Shown one piece after another: positions 33,942 to 43,780 of a DNA stretch of 64,000 nucleotides. This DNA is from Escherichia sp. MOD1-EC7003 (GTDB lineage Bacteria; Pseudomonadota; Gammaproteobacteria; Enterobacterales; Enterobacteriaceae): assembly GCF_002965065.1 (NCBI RefSeq), contig NZ_PTRE01000033.1:30250-94249 (forward strand), read 5' to 3'. The notes under the pieces are model-generated. The model did no database searches. It was not told where the DNA came from and was given only the letters and a program-made list of their open reading frames with translations. The first letter of the stretch is position 1, and each line of letters starts with the position of its first letter. The translations under genes were made by a program, and so were the position numbers.

Positions 33942-35069
33942 ATGCAGTGCGCACTTTACGACGCGGGTCGCTGTCGTTCCTGTCAGTGGATAACGCAGCC
34001 GATTCCAGAGCAACTCTCCGCTAAAACCGCCGATCTTAAAAATCTACTCGCCAATTTTCCTGTTGAGGAATGGTGCGCACCGGTGTCAGGCCCGGAACAA
34101 GGATTTCGTAATAAAGCCAAAATGGTGGTGAGTGGTAGCGTTGAAAAACCACTGCTCGGTATGCTGCATCGAGACGGCACACCGGAAGACCTTTGTGACT
34201 GCCCGCTTTATCCTGCCTCATTTGCGCCCGTTTTTGCGGCGCTAAAACCGTTTATCGCCCGTGCGGGGCTAACGCCCTACAACGTGGCACGTAAGCGTGG
34301 CGAACTGAAATACCTTCTGCTGACCGAAAGCCAGAGTGATGGCGGCATGATGCTGCGTTTTGTACTGCGTTCCGAAACCAAGCTGGCACAACTGCGTAAG
34401 GCGCTGCCGTGGTTACAGGAACAACTGCCGCAGCTAAAAGTGATTACCGTCAATATTCAGCCAGTGCATATGGCGATTATGGAAGGGGAAGCGGAGATCT
34501 ACCTGACGGAACAACAGGCGCTGGTGGAGCGTTTTAACGATGTGCCGCTGTGGATCCGTCCGCAAAGTTTCTTCCAGACTAATCCGGCGGTCGCCAGCCA
34601 GTTGTACGCTACCGCGCGCGACTGGGTACGGCAGCTACCAGTTAAACATATGTGGGATCTGTTCTGCGGCGTGGGGGGCTTTGGTTTACACTGCGCGACG
34701 CCTGAAATGCAGTTAACCGGGATCGAAATTGCACCAGAGGCCATTGCCTGTGCGAAGCAGTCAGCTGCTGAACTGGGCTTAACGCGTTTGCAATTTCAGG
34801 CGCTGGATTCCACTCAATTTGCCACTGCTCAGGGGGAAGTCCCGGAGCTTGTGCTGGTTAACCCGCCGCGTCGCGGCATTGGTAAACCGCTGTGTGATTA
34901 TCTCTCAACGATGGCACCGCGTTTTATTATCTACTCTAGCTGTAACGCCCAAACCATGGCGAAAGATATCCGCGAACTGCCAGGTTATCGCATCGAACGG
35001 GTACAGCTTTTTGATATGTTTCCGCACACTGCGCACTATGAAGTGCTGACGCTGCTGGTAAAAATGTAA
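33942..35069 (+). CDS. rlmC: 23S rRNA (uracil747-C5)-methyltransferase RlmC
   Basis: A 375-residue TrmA/RumA-type RNA methyltransferase (formerly RumB/YbjF). N-terminal iron-sulfur cysteines are seen at residues 3, 11 and 14 ([12 protein letters not shown]), with a fourth near 87. The SAM fold includes [13 protein letters not shown], the VNPPRRGIG motif and the catalytic cysteine in YSSCNAQ. It uses SAM to make m5U747 in helix 35 of 23S rRNA. Confidence 0.96.
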   Translation: MQCALYDAGRCRSCQWITQPIPEQLSAKTADLKNLLANFPVEEWCAPVSGPEQGFRNKAKMVVSGSVEKPLLGMLHRDGTPEDLCDCPLYPASFAPVFAALKPFIARAGLTPYNVARKRGELKYLLLTESQSDGGMMLRFVLRSETKLAQLRKALPWLQEQLPQLKVITVNIQPVHMAIMEGEAEIYLTEQQALVERFNDVPLWIRPQSFFQTNPAVASQLYATARDWVRQLPVKHMWDLFCGVGGFGLHCATPEMQLTGIEIAPEAIACAKQSAAELGLTRLQFQALDSTQFATAQGEVPELVLVNPPRRGIGKPLCDYLSTMAPRFIIYSSCNAQTMAKDIRELPGYRIERVQLFDMFPHTAHYEVLTLLVKM

Positions 35070-35367
35070 ATACATCACTCAAGTCAATATCTCTTCGGCA
35101 TACATCCATTCCAAATAATAATCGTGATCGATCGATTAGTATTAACCGATCGATCACGGTTATATATTGCGCTATTTTTGCAAATCAAATCACAAATAAT
35201 CAAATAAGATCTTTAAATGAACTGTTTTGATTACTACAGTGCGTTTACCGAATACCTGCAGAGGCATCGCTTAGCGAAAAATAAAAAATACCTGAAGAAT
35301 TATTAATGTCAGCAGAAGGTTCATGCATTGACAACGGAAATGTACGCTTATGGAGGGCGTTCCGACG
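35070..35367. other. Leader of the PTS-sulfatase cassette
   Basis: No gene is seen. The AT-rich composition differs from rlmC and marks the left edge of the inserted cassette. It holds the 12-bp inverted repeat at 35123-35158 and should hold the promoter. The AAGATC/TTTAAATGA stretch near 35210 shows no clear CRP site. Confidence 0.5.
35123..35158. promoter_or_regulatory. Perfect 12-bp inverted repeat (operator or rlmC terminator)
   Basis: CGTGATCGATCG (35123-35134) and CGATCGATCACG (35147-35158) form a perfect inverted repeat with a 12-base AT-rich spacer, 54 bases after rlmC. There is no T-run directly after it, which favours a protein-binding site over a terminator. No regulator gene is next to it. 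Confidence 0.45.
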
Positions 35368-36693
35368 ATGTTTGCCAAATTCATAGATGTTATTCAAACG
35401 TTTTTAACCGAACCCGCAATATTAATCGGTTTGCTGGTGGGCATTGGTTATGCCCTTGATAAGAAATCGCCAATAAAAATTATTACCGGCATGGTCAGCG
35501 CCATGGTGGGATTAATGATGGTGTTATTTGGTGGGTTTCAATTTTCCGCAACATTTAAACCGGTAGCAGAGGCCGTAAGTAAAGCTTATGGCGTTCACGG
35601 ATATTTAATGGACTCCTACGCGATGAAAGCCGCAACGCAAATTGCGTTGGGGGATAATTTTGGCTACGTAGGATATGTGTTTGTACTGGCATTTTTTACC
35701 AACCTGGTGCTGGTGCTGTTTGGTCGCTATACCGGAGCCAAAGGGATATTCCTGACCGGTAATACCGGTGTGTCACATTCTCAGGCAGTATTATGGTTAA
35801 TCGTTTTTTGGTTAGGATTTAGTTGGACTACCTCGATTATTATCGCCGGGGTATTAACGGGAATATTCTGGGCTTTTTCCACCACGCTCATTGTTAAACC
35901 TATTGCCAAAGTGACTAAAGATGCTGGTTTTACTATTGCCCATAACCAGATGTTAGGATTGTGGTTTTTCTCCAAATTTGCCCATAAATTTGGCGACCCC
36001 GAAAAGCACGATGCTGAAAACCTGAAACTCCCCGGCTGGCTGGCGATTTTTAACCACAACGTGACGGCTATCGCCATTGTGATGACGCTGTTTGTCGGCG
36101 GTTTCCTGCTTTCAACGGGTATCGATAACGTCCAGATGATGGCGAAAGGTAAACCCTGGTACATCTATATCATTAACCTGGGTTTACAGTTCTCCATGTA
36201 TATGGTCATTCTGCTTCAGGGCGTGCGCATGATGGTCGGTGAAATTAACGGTTCTTTTAAAGGCTGGCAGGATCGCTTTATTCCTAATGCCATTCCAGCC
36301 GTCGATGTCGCCGCGCTGTTACCTTTTTCACCCAATGCCGCAACGTTAGGCTTCGTCTTCTGTACTTTTGGCACCATTTTCTCGATGGGTATCTTATTGC
36401 TGATCCACAGTCCCATTATGGTATTGCCCGGTTTTGTACCGTTATTTTTCTCAGGTGGCCCGATCGGCGTATTAGCAAACCGCATGGGGGGATATCGCTC
36501 CGTAATTATCTGTACGTTCTTACTGGGTATTATTCAGACCTTTGGTACGGTGTGGGCTATTCCGTTAACCGGGCTTGCTGAAAATGGCGTCGGCTGGACC
36601 GGAATATTTGACTGGGCAACCGTATGGCCTGCTATTTGTGAAGTTCTGAAACTTATTGCTGCAACATTCCATCTTGGTCCTTACGCGGGATAA
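35368..36693 (+). CDS. PTS EIIC component, ascorbate (SgaT/UlaA) family
   Basis: A 441-residue membrane permease with about ten hydrophobic segments. It aligns by eye with UlaA throughout: STFKPVxxxxSxxYGxxG near residue 60, the LTGN/LTGH loop, LKLPGWLxIFxxNxxxTAIVMTxFxG, and FxPMFFSxxxIGVxANxxGG. UlaA imports L-ascorbate and delivers it phosphorylated. The ATG at 35368 follows GGAGG; an ATG at 35350 lies before that site. It is coupled to a separate EIIB gene and a sulfatase; no EIIA is present. The substrate is unknown, possibly a sulfated sugar or sugar acid. Confidence 0.85.
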   Translation: MFAKFIDVIQTFLTEPAILIGLLVGIGYALDKKSPIKIITGMVSAMVGLMMVLFGGFQFSATFKPVAEAVSKAYGVHGYLMDSYAMKAATQIALGDNFGYVGYVFVLAFFTNLVLVLFGRYTGAKGIFLTGNTGVSHSQAVLWLIVFWLGFSWTTSIIIAGVLTGIFWAFSTTLIVKPIAKVTKDAGFTIAHNQMLGLWFFSKFAHKFGDPEKHDAENLKLPGWLAIFNHNVTAIAIVMTLFVGGFLLSTGIDNVQMMAKGKPWYIYIINLGLQFSMYMVILLQGVRMMVGEINGSFKGWQDRFIPNAIPAVDVAALLPFSPNAATLGFVFCTFGTIFSMGILLLIHSPIMVLPGFVPLFFSGGPIGVLANRMGGYRSVIICTFLLGIIQTFGTVWAIPLTGLAENGVGWTGIFDWATVWPAICEVLKLIAATFHLGPYAG

Positions 36694-36714
36694 TTCACTA
36701 TTAAGGGTTTAAAA

Positions 36715-37035
36715 ATGAAAGATACAATTAATATTCTGTTTGTCTGTGGTTATGGTGTCGGTAGTAGCGTGATGTTACAAACAGTCGTTAAAAAAGCGCT
36801 GACGAAATATGAGTTCAAAGTTGAAATGGAACATACCGCCGCAGGCGAGGTGGGAGGATTTACCGACTGGGCAGATATTTTCGCTATTTCCAAAAAATTA
36901 CTCGACGTGGTCAGCCTAGACCCGAAACACGGGCAATATCTGATCCCGATTGAAAATATTATGGATGGTGAAACGATTGGTGCGCAGATTTATGAAGTCG
37001 TCCAGCAGCATTTCCCTCATCTGATAAAAAATTAA
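36715..37035 (+). CDS. PTS EIIB component, ascorbate (SgaB/UlaB) family
   Basis: A 106-residue phosphocarrier. The phosphorylated cysteine is Cys11 in NILFVCGYGVGSSVM, the CGxGxGSS loop of UlaB/SgaB and GatB-type EIIB proteins. The C-terminus YEVVQQHFPHLIKN is close to that of UlaB. It receives phosphate from an EIIA that must be encoded elsewhere and passes it to the substrate bound by the EIIC just upstream (21 bases). Confidence 0.87.
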   Translation: MKDTINILFVCGYGVGSSVMLQTVVKKALTKYEFKVEMEHTAAGEVGGFTDWADIFAISKKLLDVVSLDPKHGQYLIPIENIMDGETIGAQIYEVVQQHFPHLIKN

Positions 37036-37047
37036 AAGGGATGAGCA

Positions 37048-38529
37048 ATGAAAGCCATTATTCTCCTGTTCGATAGCCTGAACAAAAGATATTTACCCCC
37101 GTATGGCGATTTATTGACAAAAGCAGCGAACTTCCAACGCCTGGCGGCACATGCCGCCACCTTTGAAAACAGCTACGTCGGGAGTATGCCATGCATGCCC
37201 GCCCGGAGAGAGTTGCATACCGGGCGATGCAATTTCCTGCACCGGGAGTGGGGGCCGTTAGAACCATTTGACGACTCCATGCCAGAGTTGCTTAAAAAGG
37301 CAGGGATCTATACCCACCTGATAAGCGATCATTTGCATTACTGGGAAGATGGCGGTGGGAATTATCATAATCGCTACAGTTCATGGGAGATTGTGCGCGG
37401 TCAGGAAGGCGATCACTGGCAGGCGAGCGTTGCGCAGCCACCTATTCCCGAGGTGCTACGGGTGCCGCAAAAGCAGACCGGAGGCGGTGTTTCTGGCCTG
37501 TGGCGCCATGACTGGGCCAACCGGGAATATATTCAGCAGGAAGCGGATTTTCCACAAACCAAAGTCTTTGACGCGGGTTGTGCCTTTATCCACAAAAACC
37601 ACGCGCAAGATAACTGGTTATTGCAGGTCGAAACGTTTGATCCGCATGAGCCGTTTCACACAACGCAAGAGTACCTCTCGTTGTATGAGGACGACTGGAA
37701 TGGGCCGCATTATGACTGGCCGCGTGGTCGGGTGCAGGAGAGCGACGAGGCCGTGGAGCATATCCGCTGCCGTTATCGTTCGCTGGTATCGATGTGCGAT
37801 CGCAACCTGGGGCGCATTCTCGACCTGATGGATGCACACGATCTGTGGCGAGACACCATGCTGATTGTTGGCACTGATCACGGATTTTTACTCGGTGAGC
37901 ATGGCTGGTGGGCGAAAAACCAGATGCCTTATTACAACGAGGTGGCGAATAACCCGCTGTTTATCTGGGATCCGCGCAGCGGCATCAAAGGCGAACGGCG
38001 TCAGGCGCTGGTGCAGATGATCGACTGGGCGCCTACATTGTATGACTTTTTTCAGCAGCCGGTGCCGCCTGATGTGCAGGGGCAACCGCTGACGAAAACG
38101 GTCAGCCATGATGAACCGGTACGTAGCGCGGCGATGTTTGGTGTCTTCAGTGGTCATGTTAACGTAACCGATGGGCGTTACGTCTATATGCGCGCCGCGC
38201 TGCCGGGGCGTGAGGATGATATTGCTAATTACACGTTAATGTCTTGCAAAATGAACAGCCGCTATCCGGTGGATGAGATGCGGGGTTTATCGCTGGCCCC
38301 GCCGTTTCGTTTTACCAAAGGGTTACAGGTATTACGCATCCCGGCACGGGAAAAATATAAGGGGCTGAATCAGTTTGGTCATTTACTGTTTGATTTGCAA
38401 AACGATCCGCAGCAGCAGCATCCGATTCATGATGATGTGATCGAGTCCCGGATGATCGCGTTGCTGATTCAGTTGATGAAAGACAATGATGCGCCGCCAG
38501 AACAGTTTCAGCGACTGGGGTTAGCGTAG
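37048..38529 (+). CDS. Cytoplasmic cysteine-type sulfatase
   Basis: A 493-residue alkaline-phosphatase-superfamily sulfatase. The nucleophile motif is Cys49-Met-Pro-Ala-Arg53, followed by RELHTGR, the C-x-P-x-R...TG signature whose Cys is converted to formylglycine. Metal ligands include Asp9 (LLFDSLN) and Asp-His in GTDHGFLLGEHGWW (about residue 276). No signal peptide is present, unlike periplasmic AslA-type enzymes, so it acts in the cytoplasm. It starts 12 bases after EIIB; together they suggest uptake and then desulfation of a sulfated compound. No maturase gene is nearby; an unlinked anaerobic maturase would be needed. A phosphonate or phosphodiester hydrolase is possible. Confidence 0.83.
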   Translation: MKAIILLFDSLNKRYLPPYGDLLTKAANFQRLAAHAATFENSYVGSMPCMPARRELHTGRCNFLHREWGPLEPFDDSMPELLKKAGIYTHLISDHLHYWEDGGGNYHNRYSSWEIVRGQEGDHWQASVAQPPIPEVLRVPQKQTGGGVSGLWRHDWANREYIQQEADFPQTKVFDAGCAFIHKNHAQDNWLLQVETFDPHEPFHTTQEYLSLYEDDWNGPHYDWPRGRVQESDEAVEHIRCRYRSLVSMCDRNLGRILDLMDAHDLWRDTMLIVGTDHGFLLGEHGWWAKNQMPYYNEVANNPLFIWDPRSGIKGERRQALVQMIDWAPTLYDFFQQPVPPDVQGQPLTKTVSHDEPVRSAAMFGVFSGHVNVTDGRYVYMRAALPGREDDIANYTLMSCKMNSRYPVDEMRGLSLAPPFRFTKGLQVLRIPAREKYKGLNQFGHLLFDLQNDPQQQHPIHDDVIESRMIALLIQLMKDNDAPPEQFQRLGLA

Positions 38530-38541
38530 AGAGGTGATTTG

Positions 38542-38562
38542 GGAGTGGGGGGCGCCCACTCC
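38542..38562. terminator. Convergent terminator between the sulfatase gene and artJ
   Basis: The stem GGAGTGGG / CCCACTCC lies between the two convergent stops. It is GC-rich, with no long T-run on either side, so it is a probable but imperfect bidirectional terminator. Confidence 0.5.
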
Positions 38563-38575
38563 TCCAAATGAATAC

Positions 38576-39307
38576 TTACTGCGGAAACCACTGGTCACTG
38601 ATTTTTTGATACGTACCGTCTGCTTTAACGGCTGCCAGTGCGTTATTCAGTTTTTCCAGTAGGGCTTTGTTATCCGGACGTACAGCGATGCCCAGACCGG
38701 TGCCGAAGTACTGCGGATCGGTCACTTTCTCTGTCGCAACGCCCAGTTGTGGATTGGTTTTCAGCCATTCATTTACCACTGCGGTGTCACCAAATACCCC
38801 ATCAATACGGCCATTTTTTAGATCGATAAAGGCATTCTGATAACTGTCATAGGAGACAGTTTTCACTTCCGGATGCTGATCCTGAATATATTTCTGGTGC
38901 GTGGTGCCGTTTTCCATACCAATACGTTTACCTTTCAGGTCGGCAAACGTTTTGTAGGTGTCTTTTTTGGCAATGACGATGGCTGAGTTTTCGTAGTAGG
39001 GCGTAGTAAACGATACCTGCTTACTACGCTCCGGAGTGATATCCATACCGGAGATTACGGCGTCATATTTTCTGAATTTCAGTGACGGGATCAGGCTGTC
39101 GAAAGCGTGATTAGTAAAAGTACATTCTGCCTGCATTTGTTTGCACAAGGCTTTTGCGAGGTCGATATCAAAGCCGACTATCTGATTGTTCGCATCCATC
39201 GATTCGAATGGAGGATAAGTGGCAGAGACGCCGAAATTGATTTTCTCTGCGGCAGAAGCGCCGAACGCACAGGATGCAAGTAAAGTGGCAAGAACTAACT
39301 TTTTCAT
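38576..39307 (-). CDS. artJ: Arginine-binding periplasmic protein ArtJ
   Basis: A 243-residue solute-binding protein with a Sec signal peptide (MKKLVLATLLASCAFGASAA). It is the specific L-arginine-binding component for the ArtPQM ABC transporter. The family signature FDIDLAKALCKQM and TGLGIAVRPDN near the C-terminus are present. It has its own promoter with ARG boxes, separate from artPIQM. Confidence 0.96.
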   Translation of the reverse strand: MKKLVLATLLASCAFGASAAEKINFGVSATYPPFESMDANNQIVGFDIDLAKALCKQMQAECTFTNHAFDSLIPSLKFRKYDAVISGMDITPERSKQVSFTTPYYENSAIVIAKKDTYKTFADLKGKRIGMENGTTHQKYIQDQHPEVKTVSYDSYQNAFIDLKNGRIDGVFGDTAVVNEWLKTNPQLGVATEKVTDPQYFGTGLGIAVRPDNKALLEKLNNALAAVKADGTYQKISDQWFPQ

Positions 39308-39375
39308 AATGGAACTCCCGTCTGTCAATCTTATGATTTTTGGCCGTGTCAGCGGCATGGGGTTACAATGCCATT

Positions 39376-39413
39376 AAATGAATTTATATGCAATTAATAT
39401 GATTAAGTATTTC
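39376..39413 (-). promoter_or_regulatory. Tandem ARG boxes (ArgR sites) upstream of artJ
   Basis: Two adjacent 18-bp imperfect palindromes (around AATGAATTTATATGCAAT and TATGATTAAGTATTTCAC) resemble the ArgR consensus TNTGAATWWWWATTCANW, about 70-105 bases before the artJ start. artJ is known to be repressed by ArgR with arginine. Confidence 0.6.
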
Positions 39414-39511
39414 ACAAGAGATGAGGAAAGATGGACAACTTAGAGGGTTACCCGTCTTGATTATAAGAATTTATGCAGTATGTGGATTCTGTGCTGGTGT
39501 CTGATGCGACG

Positions 39512-39769
<258 letters not shown>

Positions 39770-40398
39770 CAGACGCATCATCAGCGTCAGCAGGCCGTTA
39801 ACGACCAGGTAAATAATCCCCGCCGCACCGAACACCATTACATCGTAGGTGCGTCCGTACAACAACTGGCTGTAACCCATCACTTCCATCAATGTAATGG
39901 TGTAAGCCAGAGAGGTACTTTTGAATACCAGCACCACTTCGTTGGAATAAGACGAGAGTGAGCGTTTAAACGCATACGGCAACAATATCGCCAGCGTATC
40001 TTTTTTGCTCATTCCCAGGGCGCTACAGGATTGCCACTGACCTTCCGGGATCGCACGAATGGCACCGTAAAACAGCTGCGTGGTATACGCCGCACTGTTC
40101 AGCGACAACGCAATCAGCGCGCATAACCACGGTTCTGACAACAGATGCCACAGTGCCGGATACTCCTGCAACGTCGGGAACTGTCCCGGTCCGTAATAAA
40201 TCAGGAAGATCTGCACCAGCAGCGGCGTGCCGGTAAACAGCGTGATATAACCACGCACCAGCCACACCAGTACCGGTGTTTTCAGCGTCAGGACGATGGT
40301 AAAAATTAATGCCAGAATCAGCGCCACAATCAGCGAGGCAACCGTCAGCGTCAGGCTGGTGTGCAGCCCTTTCATCAGTTCGGGTAAATACTCAAACA

Positions 40399-41115
40399 TT
40401 AGCTGGGTCTCCGCTCAAAACGTGTCGCGCGCAGGTCAATGCGTTTGAGAATGTACTGACTCAACAGAGTAATAACCAGGTAAATCGCCGCTGCCACAAT
40501 GTACCAGGTGAACGGTTCCTGGGTACGGGTAGCGATACTCTTGGTTTGCAGCATCAGGTCGTTCACGCTAATCAGCGACACCAGCGCGGTATCCTTCAGC
40601 AGCACCAGCCACTGGTTGCCCAGCCCAGGCAACGCGTGACGCCACATCTGCGGCATCACCAGACGGAAAAAGATAGCCGATTTCGACAGCCCCAGCGCCT
40701 GACCAGATTCCCGCTGACCCACCGGCACCGCTTTCAGCGCGCCGCGCAGGGTTTGCGAGGCATAGGCGGCATACAGCAGTGACAGAGCGATGACACCACA
40801 AAGGAACGGGCTAACGTCGAAGTTTTCAATGTCCATCTGCACCGGGATCTGCACGATCCCAAGATTGATAGTGAAGCCATCCGAAAGCGTCAGCAGCAGT
40901 TGTGAGGAGCCAAAATAGATAAACAGCACCACCAGAATTTCTGGCAGGCCGCGCAGAATCGTCACCAGTGCCGAACCTGCCCACGCGACAGGACGCCATT
41001 TCGCTGACTCCCACACCGCAAAGAACATCGCCAGCGCCAGTCCGACAATCAATGCACAAACGGCAAGGCCGACGGTCATCCCAGCGGCGCTTGCTAAAGG
41101 AAAAAATTCATTCAT
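40399..41115 (-). CDS. artQ: Arginine ABC transporter permease ArtQ
   Basis: A 238-residue partner permease of ArtM with five membrane segments and the EAA motif [29 protein letters not shown]. Third gene of the artPIQM operon, 6 bases after artI. Confidence 0.96.
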   Translation of the reverse strand: MNEFFPLASAAGMTVGLAVCALIVGLALAMFFAVWESAKWRPVAWAGSALVTILRGLPEILVVLFIYFGSSQLLLTLSDGFTINLGIVQIPVQMDIENFDVSPFLCGVIALSLLYAAYASQTLRGALKAVPVGQRESGQALGLSKSAIFFRLVMPQMWRHALPGLGNQWLVLLKDTALVSLISVNDLMLQTKSIATRTQEPFTWYIVAAAIYLVITLLSQYILKRIDLRATRFERRPS

Positions 41116-41121
41116 CAGGAG

Positions 41122-41853
41122 TTACTTCTGGAACCATTTGTTGTAGATGGTTTCGTAAGTGCCATCTTTCTTCACTTTTTCCAGCGCAGTGTTGAATTTC
41201 TGCTGCAGTTCAGTGTTGCCCTGACGTACTGCGATGCCGAGGCCAGTACCGAAGTAATCTTTATCGGTCACTTTGTCGCCCACTGCCGCCAGTTTCGGGT
41301 TATCTTTCAGCCATTCGGTTACCACTGCGGTGTCACCAAATACGCTGTCGATACGACCGTTTTGCAGATCCAGTTTTGCGTTCTGGTAGCTGTCATACGG
41401 CACGGTGGTGATTTCCGGGTGCTTATCCATAATGAATTTCTGGTGTGTCGTCCCGTTCTGTACGCCGACTTTTTTGCCTTTTAGCTGATCAACGCTGGTG
41501 TATTTACCTTGCTGACCCACAAACAGGGCAGAGTTGTCATAGTACGGGGTGGTAAACAGCACCTGCTTTTCACGTTCCGGAGTGATATCCATCCCCGCCA
41601 TCACCGCTTCTACACGACGGAATTTCAGGCTTGGGATCAGGCTGTCAAACGCCTGGTTAGAGAAAGTGCAGGTCGCATCAATCTCTTTACACAATGCCTG
41701 CGCCAGGTCGACGTCGAAACCAACGATCTGGTTGTTCGCGTCCATCGATTCAAACGGAGGATAAGAGGCTTCGGTGGCAAAACGAATGGTTTCGGCTGCT
41801 GTGGCTGAAAGACTAAAACCTGCAATTAACGCGGCAATCAGAACTTTTTTCAT
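41122..41853 (-). CDS. artI: Periplasmic amino-acid-binding protein ArtI
   Basis: A 243-residue binding protein with a signal peptide (MKKVLIAALIAGFSLSATAA), a paralogue of ArtJ sharing much of its sequence. It belongs to the arginine transporter operon. In K-12 its ligand is less certain than that of ArtJ. Confidence 0.96.
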   Translation of the reverse strand: MKKVLIAALIAGFSLSATAAETIRFATEASYPPFESMDANNQIVGFDVDLAQALCKEIDATCTFSNQAFDSLIPSLKFRRVEAVMAGMDITPEREKQVLFTTPYYDNSALFVGQQGKYTSVDQLKGKKVGVQNGTTHQKFIMDKHPEITTVPYDSYQNAKLDLQNGRIDSVFGDTAVVTEWLKDNPKLAAVGDKVTDKDYFGTGLGIAVRQGNTELQQKFNTALEKVKKDGTYETIYNKWFQK

Positions 41854-41870
41854 TGTCGTTATCCCGAATC

Positions 41871-42599
41871 TTAGTGAGAGAGATAGTTTTTAAATGCTTC
41901 GGTTTGCGGCTCAGTAAAGCAGCTCGCGTCGCCTTGTTCCACGATGTGACCGTTTTCCATATACACCACACGACTGGCGGTTTTACGCGCCACTTCAACT
42001 TCATGGGTGACGATCACCTGGGTAATATTCGTTTCTGCCAGCTCACGAATGATGCTGACGATTTGTGCCGTAATTTCCGGGTCCAGGGCGGCGGTTGGTT
42101 CATCGAACAGCAGTACCTGCGGTTCCATCATCAACGCACGAGCGATAGCAACACGCTGCTGCTGACCACCAGAAAGATGCAGCGGATAACGATCGCTATA
42201 AGGTTTGAGACGCAAACGCTCCAGCAGTTTTTCTGCACGGGCCAGCGCCTGCTCTTTACTCAACCCCAGTACACGACAGGGCGCTTCAATCAGGTTTTGC
42301 TGCACGGTGAGGTGCGGCCACAGGTTGTATTGTTGAAACACCATGCCGACGTTACGACGCAGATCGCGAATCGCTTTGTCAGAGGGCGTTTTGGTGAAAT
42401 CGAAATGGTTGCCTGCAATGTTGAGCGTACCGGAGCGCGGCATCTCAAGCAGATTGAGTACACGCAGCAGCGAGCTTTTACCCGCGCCGCTGGGGCCAAG
42501 TAACACCAGCGTTTCGCCCTGTGGGCAATCCAGCGTGATATCGAACAGCGCCTGATGCGCGCCGTAGAAGCAATTAATGCCGTTTAATTGAATACTCAT
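41871..42599 (-). CDS. artP: Arginine ABC transporter ATPase ArtP
   Basis: A 242-residue ABC ATPase. Walker A GPSGAGKS is at residues 35-42, with signature [15 protein letters not shown] and Walker [13 protein letters not shown]. It energises ArtQM. I chose the start [13 protein letters not shown] at 42599; an in-frame upstream extension to 42671 lacks a ribosome site. First gene of artPIQM. Confidence 0.96.
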   Translation of the reverse strand: MSIQLNGINCFYGAHQALFDITLDCPQGETLVLLGPSGAGKSSLLRVLNLLEMPRSGTLNIAGNHFDFTKTPSDKAIRDLRRNVGMVFQQYNLWPHLTVQQNLIEAPCRVLGLSKEQALARAEKLLERLRLKPYSDRYPLHLSGGQQQRVAIARALMMEPQVLLFDEPTAALDPEITAQIVSIIRELAETNITQVIVTHEVEVARKTASRVVYMENGHIVEQGDASCFTEPQTEAFKNYLSH

Positions 42600-42815
42600 T
42601 GACACTCGTATACTGGCAGTCTGATATCTATTGAGGTCGAAGATAGTACCTTTGACAGAATAATTATGCAATATTTATGCTTTAAAAGTTAAAAGCAAAG
42701 CGCATTATTCACTAAACATAGCACAAAATAACGGGGGCGGTGAGCGGTGGGCATAAATGTCGGCATTCCTCGCGAAATGCCGGACAATTTACGGGGGGAT
42801 TTGTCGATCAAGGCG

Positions 42816-43331
42816 TTAGCGATTCTCGATGGACTGACGGAGCGTACCCACCGTTGCATGAACGCTGCCGCCTAAGTAGCGCACATCGTCGATCACCCAA
42901 CACTGGCCTTCCTGAATCATTAACACTTCATCCTGCCAGCTCTGGTCACCCTGTTTGAGATCCACGCGCAACGGAATATTTCGCGCATCGCGATTCGGGA
43001 TTGTTGAAGCACTGGCAACACGGGCGCTCTCTGGCAAGGTTGTGCGACTGGAGAACGGATCGTTGCTTAACCATTCACGATGACTATTATCGCGGCTGGC
43101 ATCGCTAAGTAGGGTTGCCAGTTTGTCACTCAAATAGGGGCGCAGAGCGGTAATGTCATTACTGTGATGTTGAATGCGGTAGTCATAGAATTGTTGAGCC
43201 ACGCTGTCAGGGCCGCCCTGGACACAGGAACCGGCGCGGGGGCCATTATCTTTATAAGCTGGCGTGACGGTGGTGCAGGCACTGAGGAGCAGTGCGCAGG
43301 GGATAAGCATAGTCAATTTGCTGTAGCGCAT
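42816..43331 (-). CDS. ybjP: Lipoprotein YbjP
   Basis: A 171-residue predicted lipoprotein with lipobox LSAC (Cys19), of the DUF3828 family. In K-12 it is an outer-membrane lipoprotein, reported as a partner of TolC-associated machinery in recent structural work; I rely on memory for that. Divergent from ybjQ. Confidence 0.93.
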   Translation of the reverse strand: MRYSKLTMLIPCALLLSACTTVTPAYKDNGPRAGSCVQGGPDSVAQQFYDYRIQHHSNDITALRPYLSDKLATLLSDASRDNSHREWLSNDPFSSRTTLPESARVASASTIPNRDARNIPLRVDLKQGDQSWQDEVLMIQEGQCWVIDDVRYLGGSVHATVGTLRQSIENR

Positions 43332-43456
43332 AATGATTTCCTTATAAGCGATCGCTCTGAAAGCGTTCTACGATAATAATGATATCCTTTCAATAATAGC
43401 GTATCAGTCAGATAATACTTTAGAGATCGAAGGCTTAACAAACAAGGAGACCGAGC

Positions 43457-43780
43457 ATGCAATTTTCTACAACCCCAACTCTGGAAGGCCAGACTATCGT
43501 TGAATATTGCGGTGTGGTGACCGGCGAAGCGATTTTAGGTGCCAATATTTTCCGTGATTTCTTTGCCGGTATCCGCGATATCGTTGGTGGACGTTCCGGT
43601 GCCTACGAAAAAGAGCTACGCAAAGCGCGGGAGATAGCCTTTGAGGAACTAGGCTCCCAGGCGCGGGCGCTGGGGGCCGATGCCGTAGTTGGTATTGATA
43701 TCGACTACGAAACGGTCGGGCAAAACGGCAGTATGCTGATGGTTAGCGTCAGTGGAACGGCGGTGAAAACGCGTCGATGA
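43457..43780 (+). CDS. ybjQ: YbjQ, YbjQ/UPF0145 family protein
   Basis: A 107-residue small cytoplasmic protein of the heavy-metal-binding-like YbjQ family, which forms pentamers. Motifs are [31 protein letters not shown] and [15 protein letters not shown]. It overlaps amiD by 4 bases. Function unknown. Confidence 0.95.

Noticed and set aside
35350..35367. ATG 35350 as the EIIC start
   Set aside because: The GGAGG ribosome site lies after this codon and in front of ATG 35368, which also matches the family N-terminus better.
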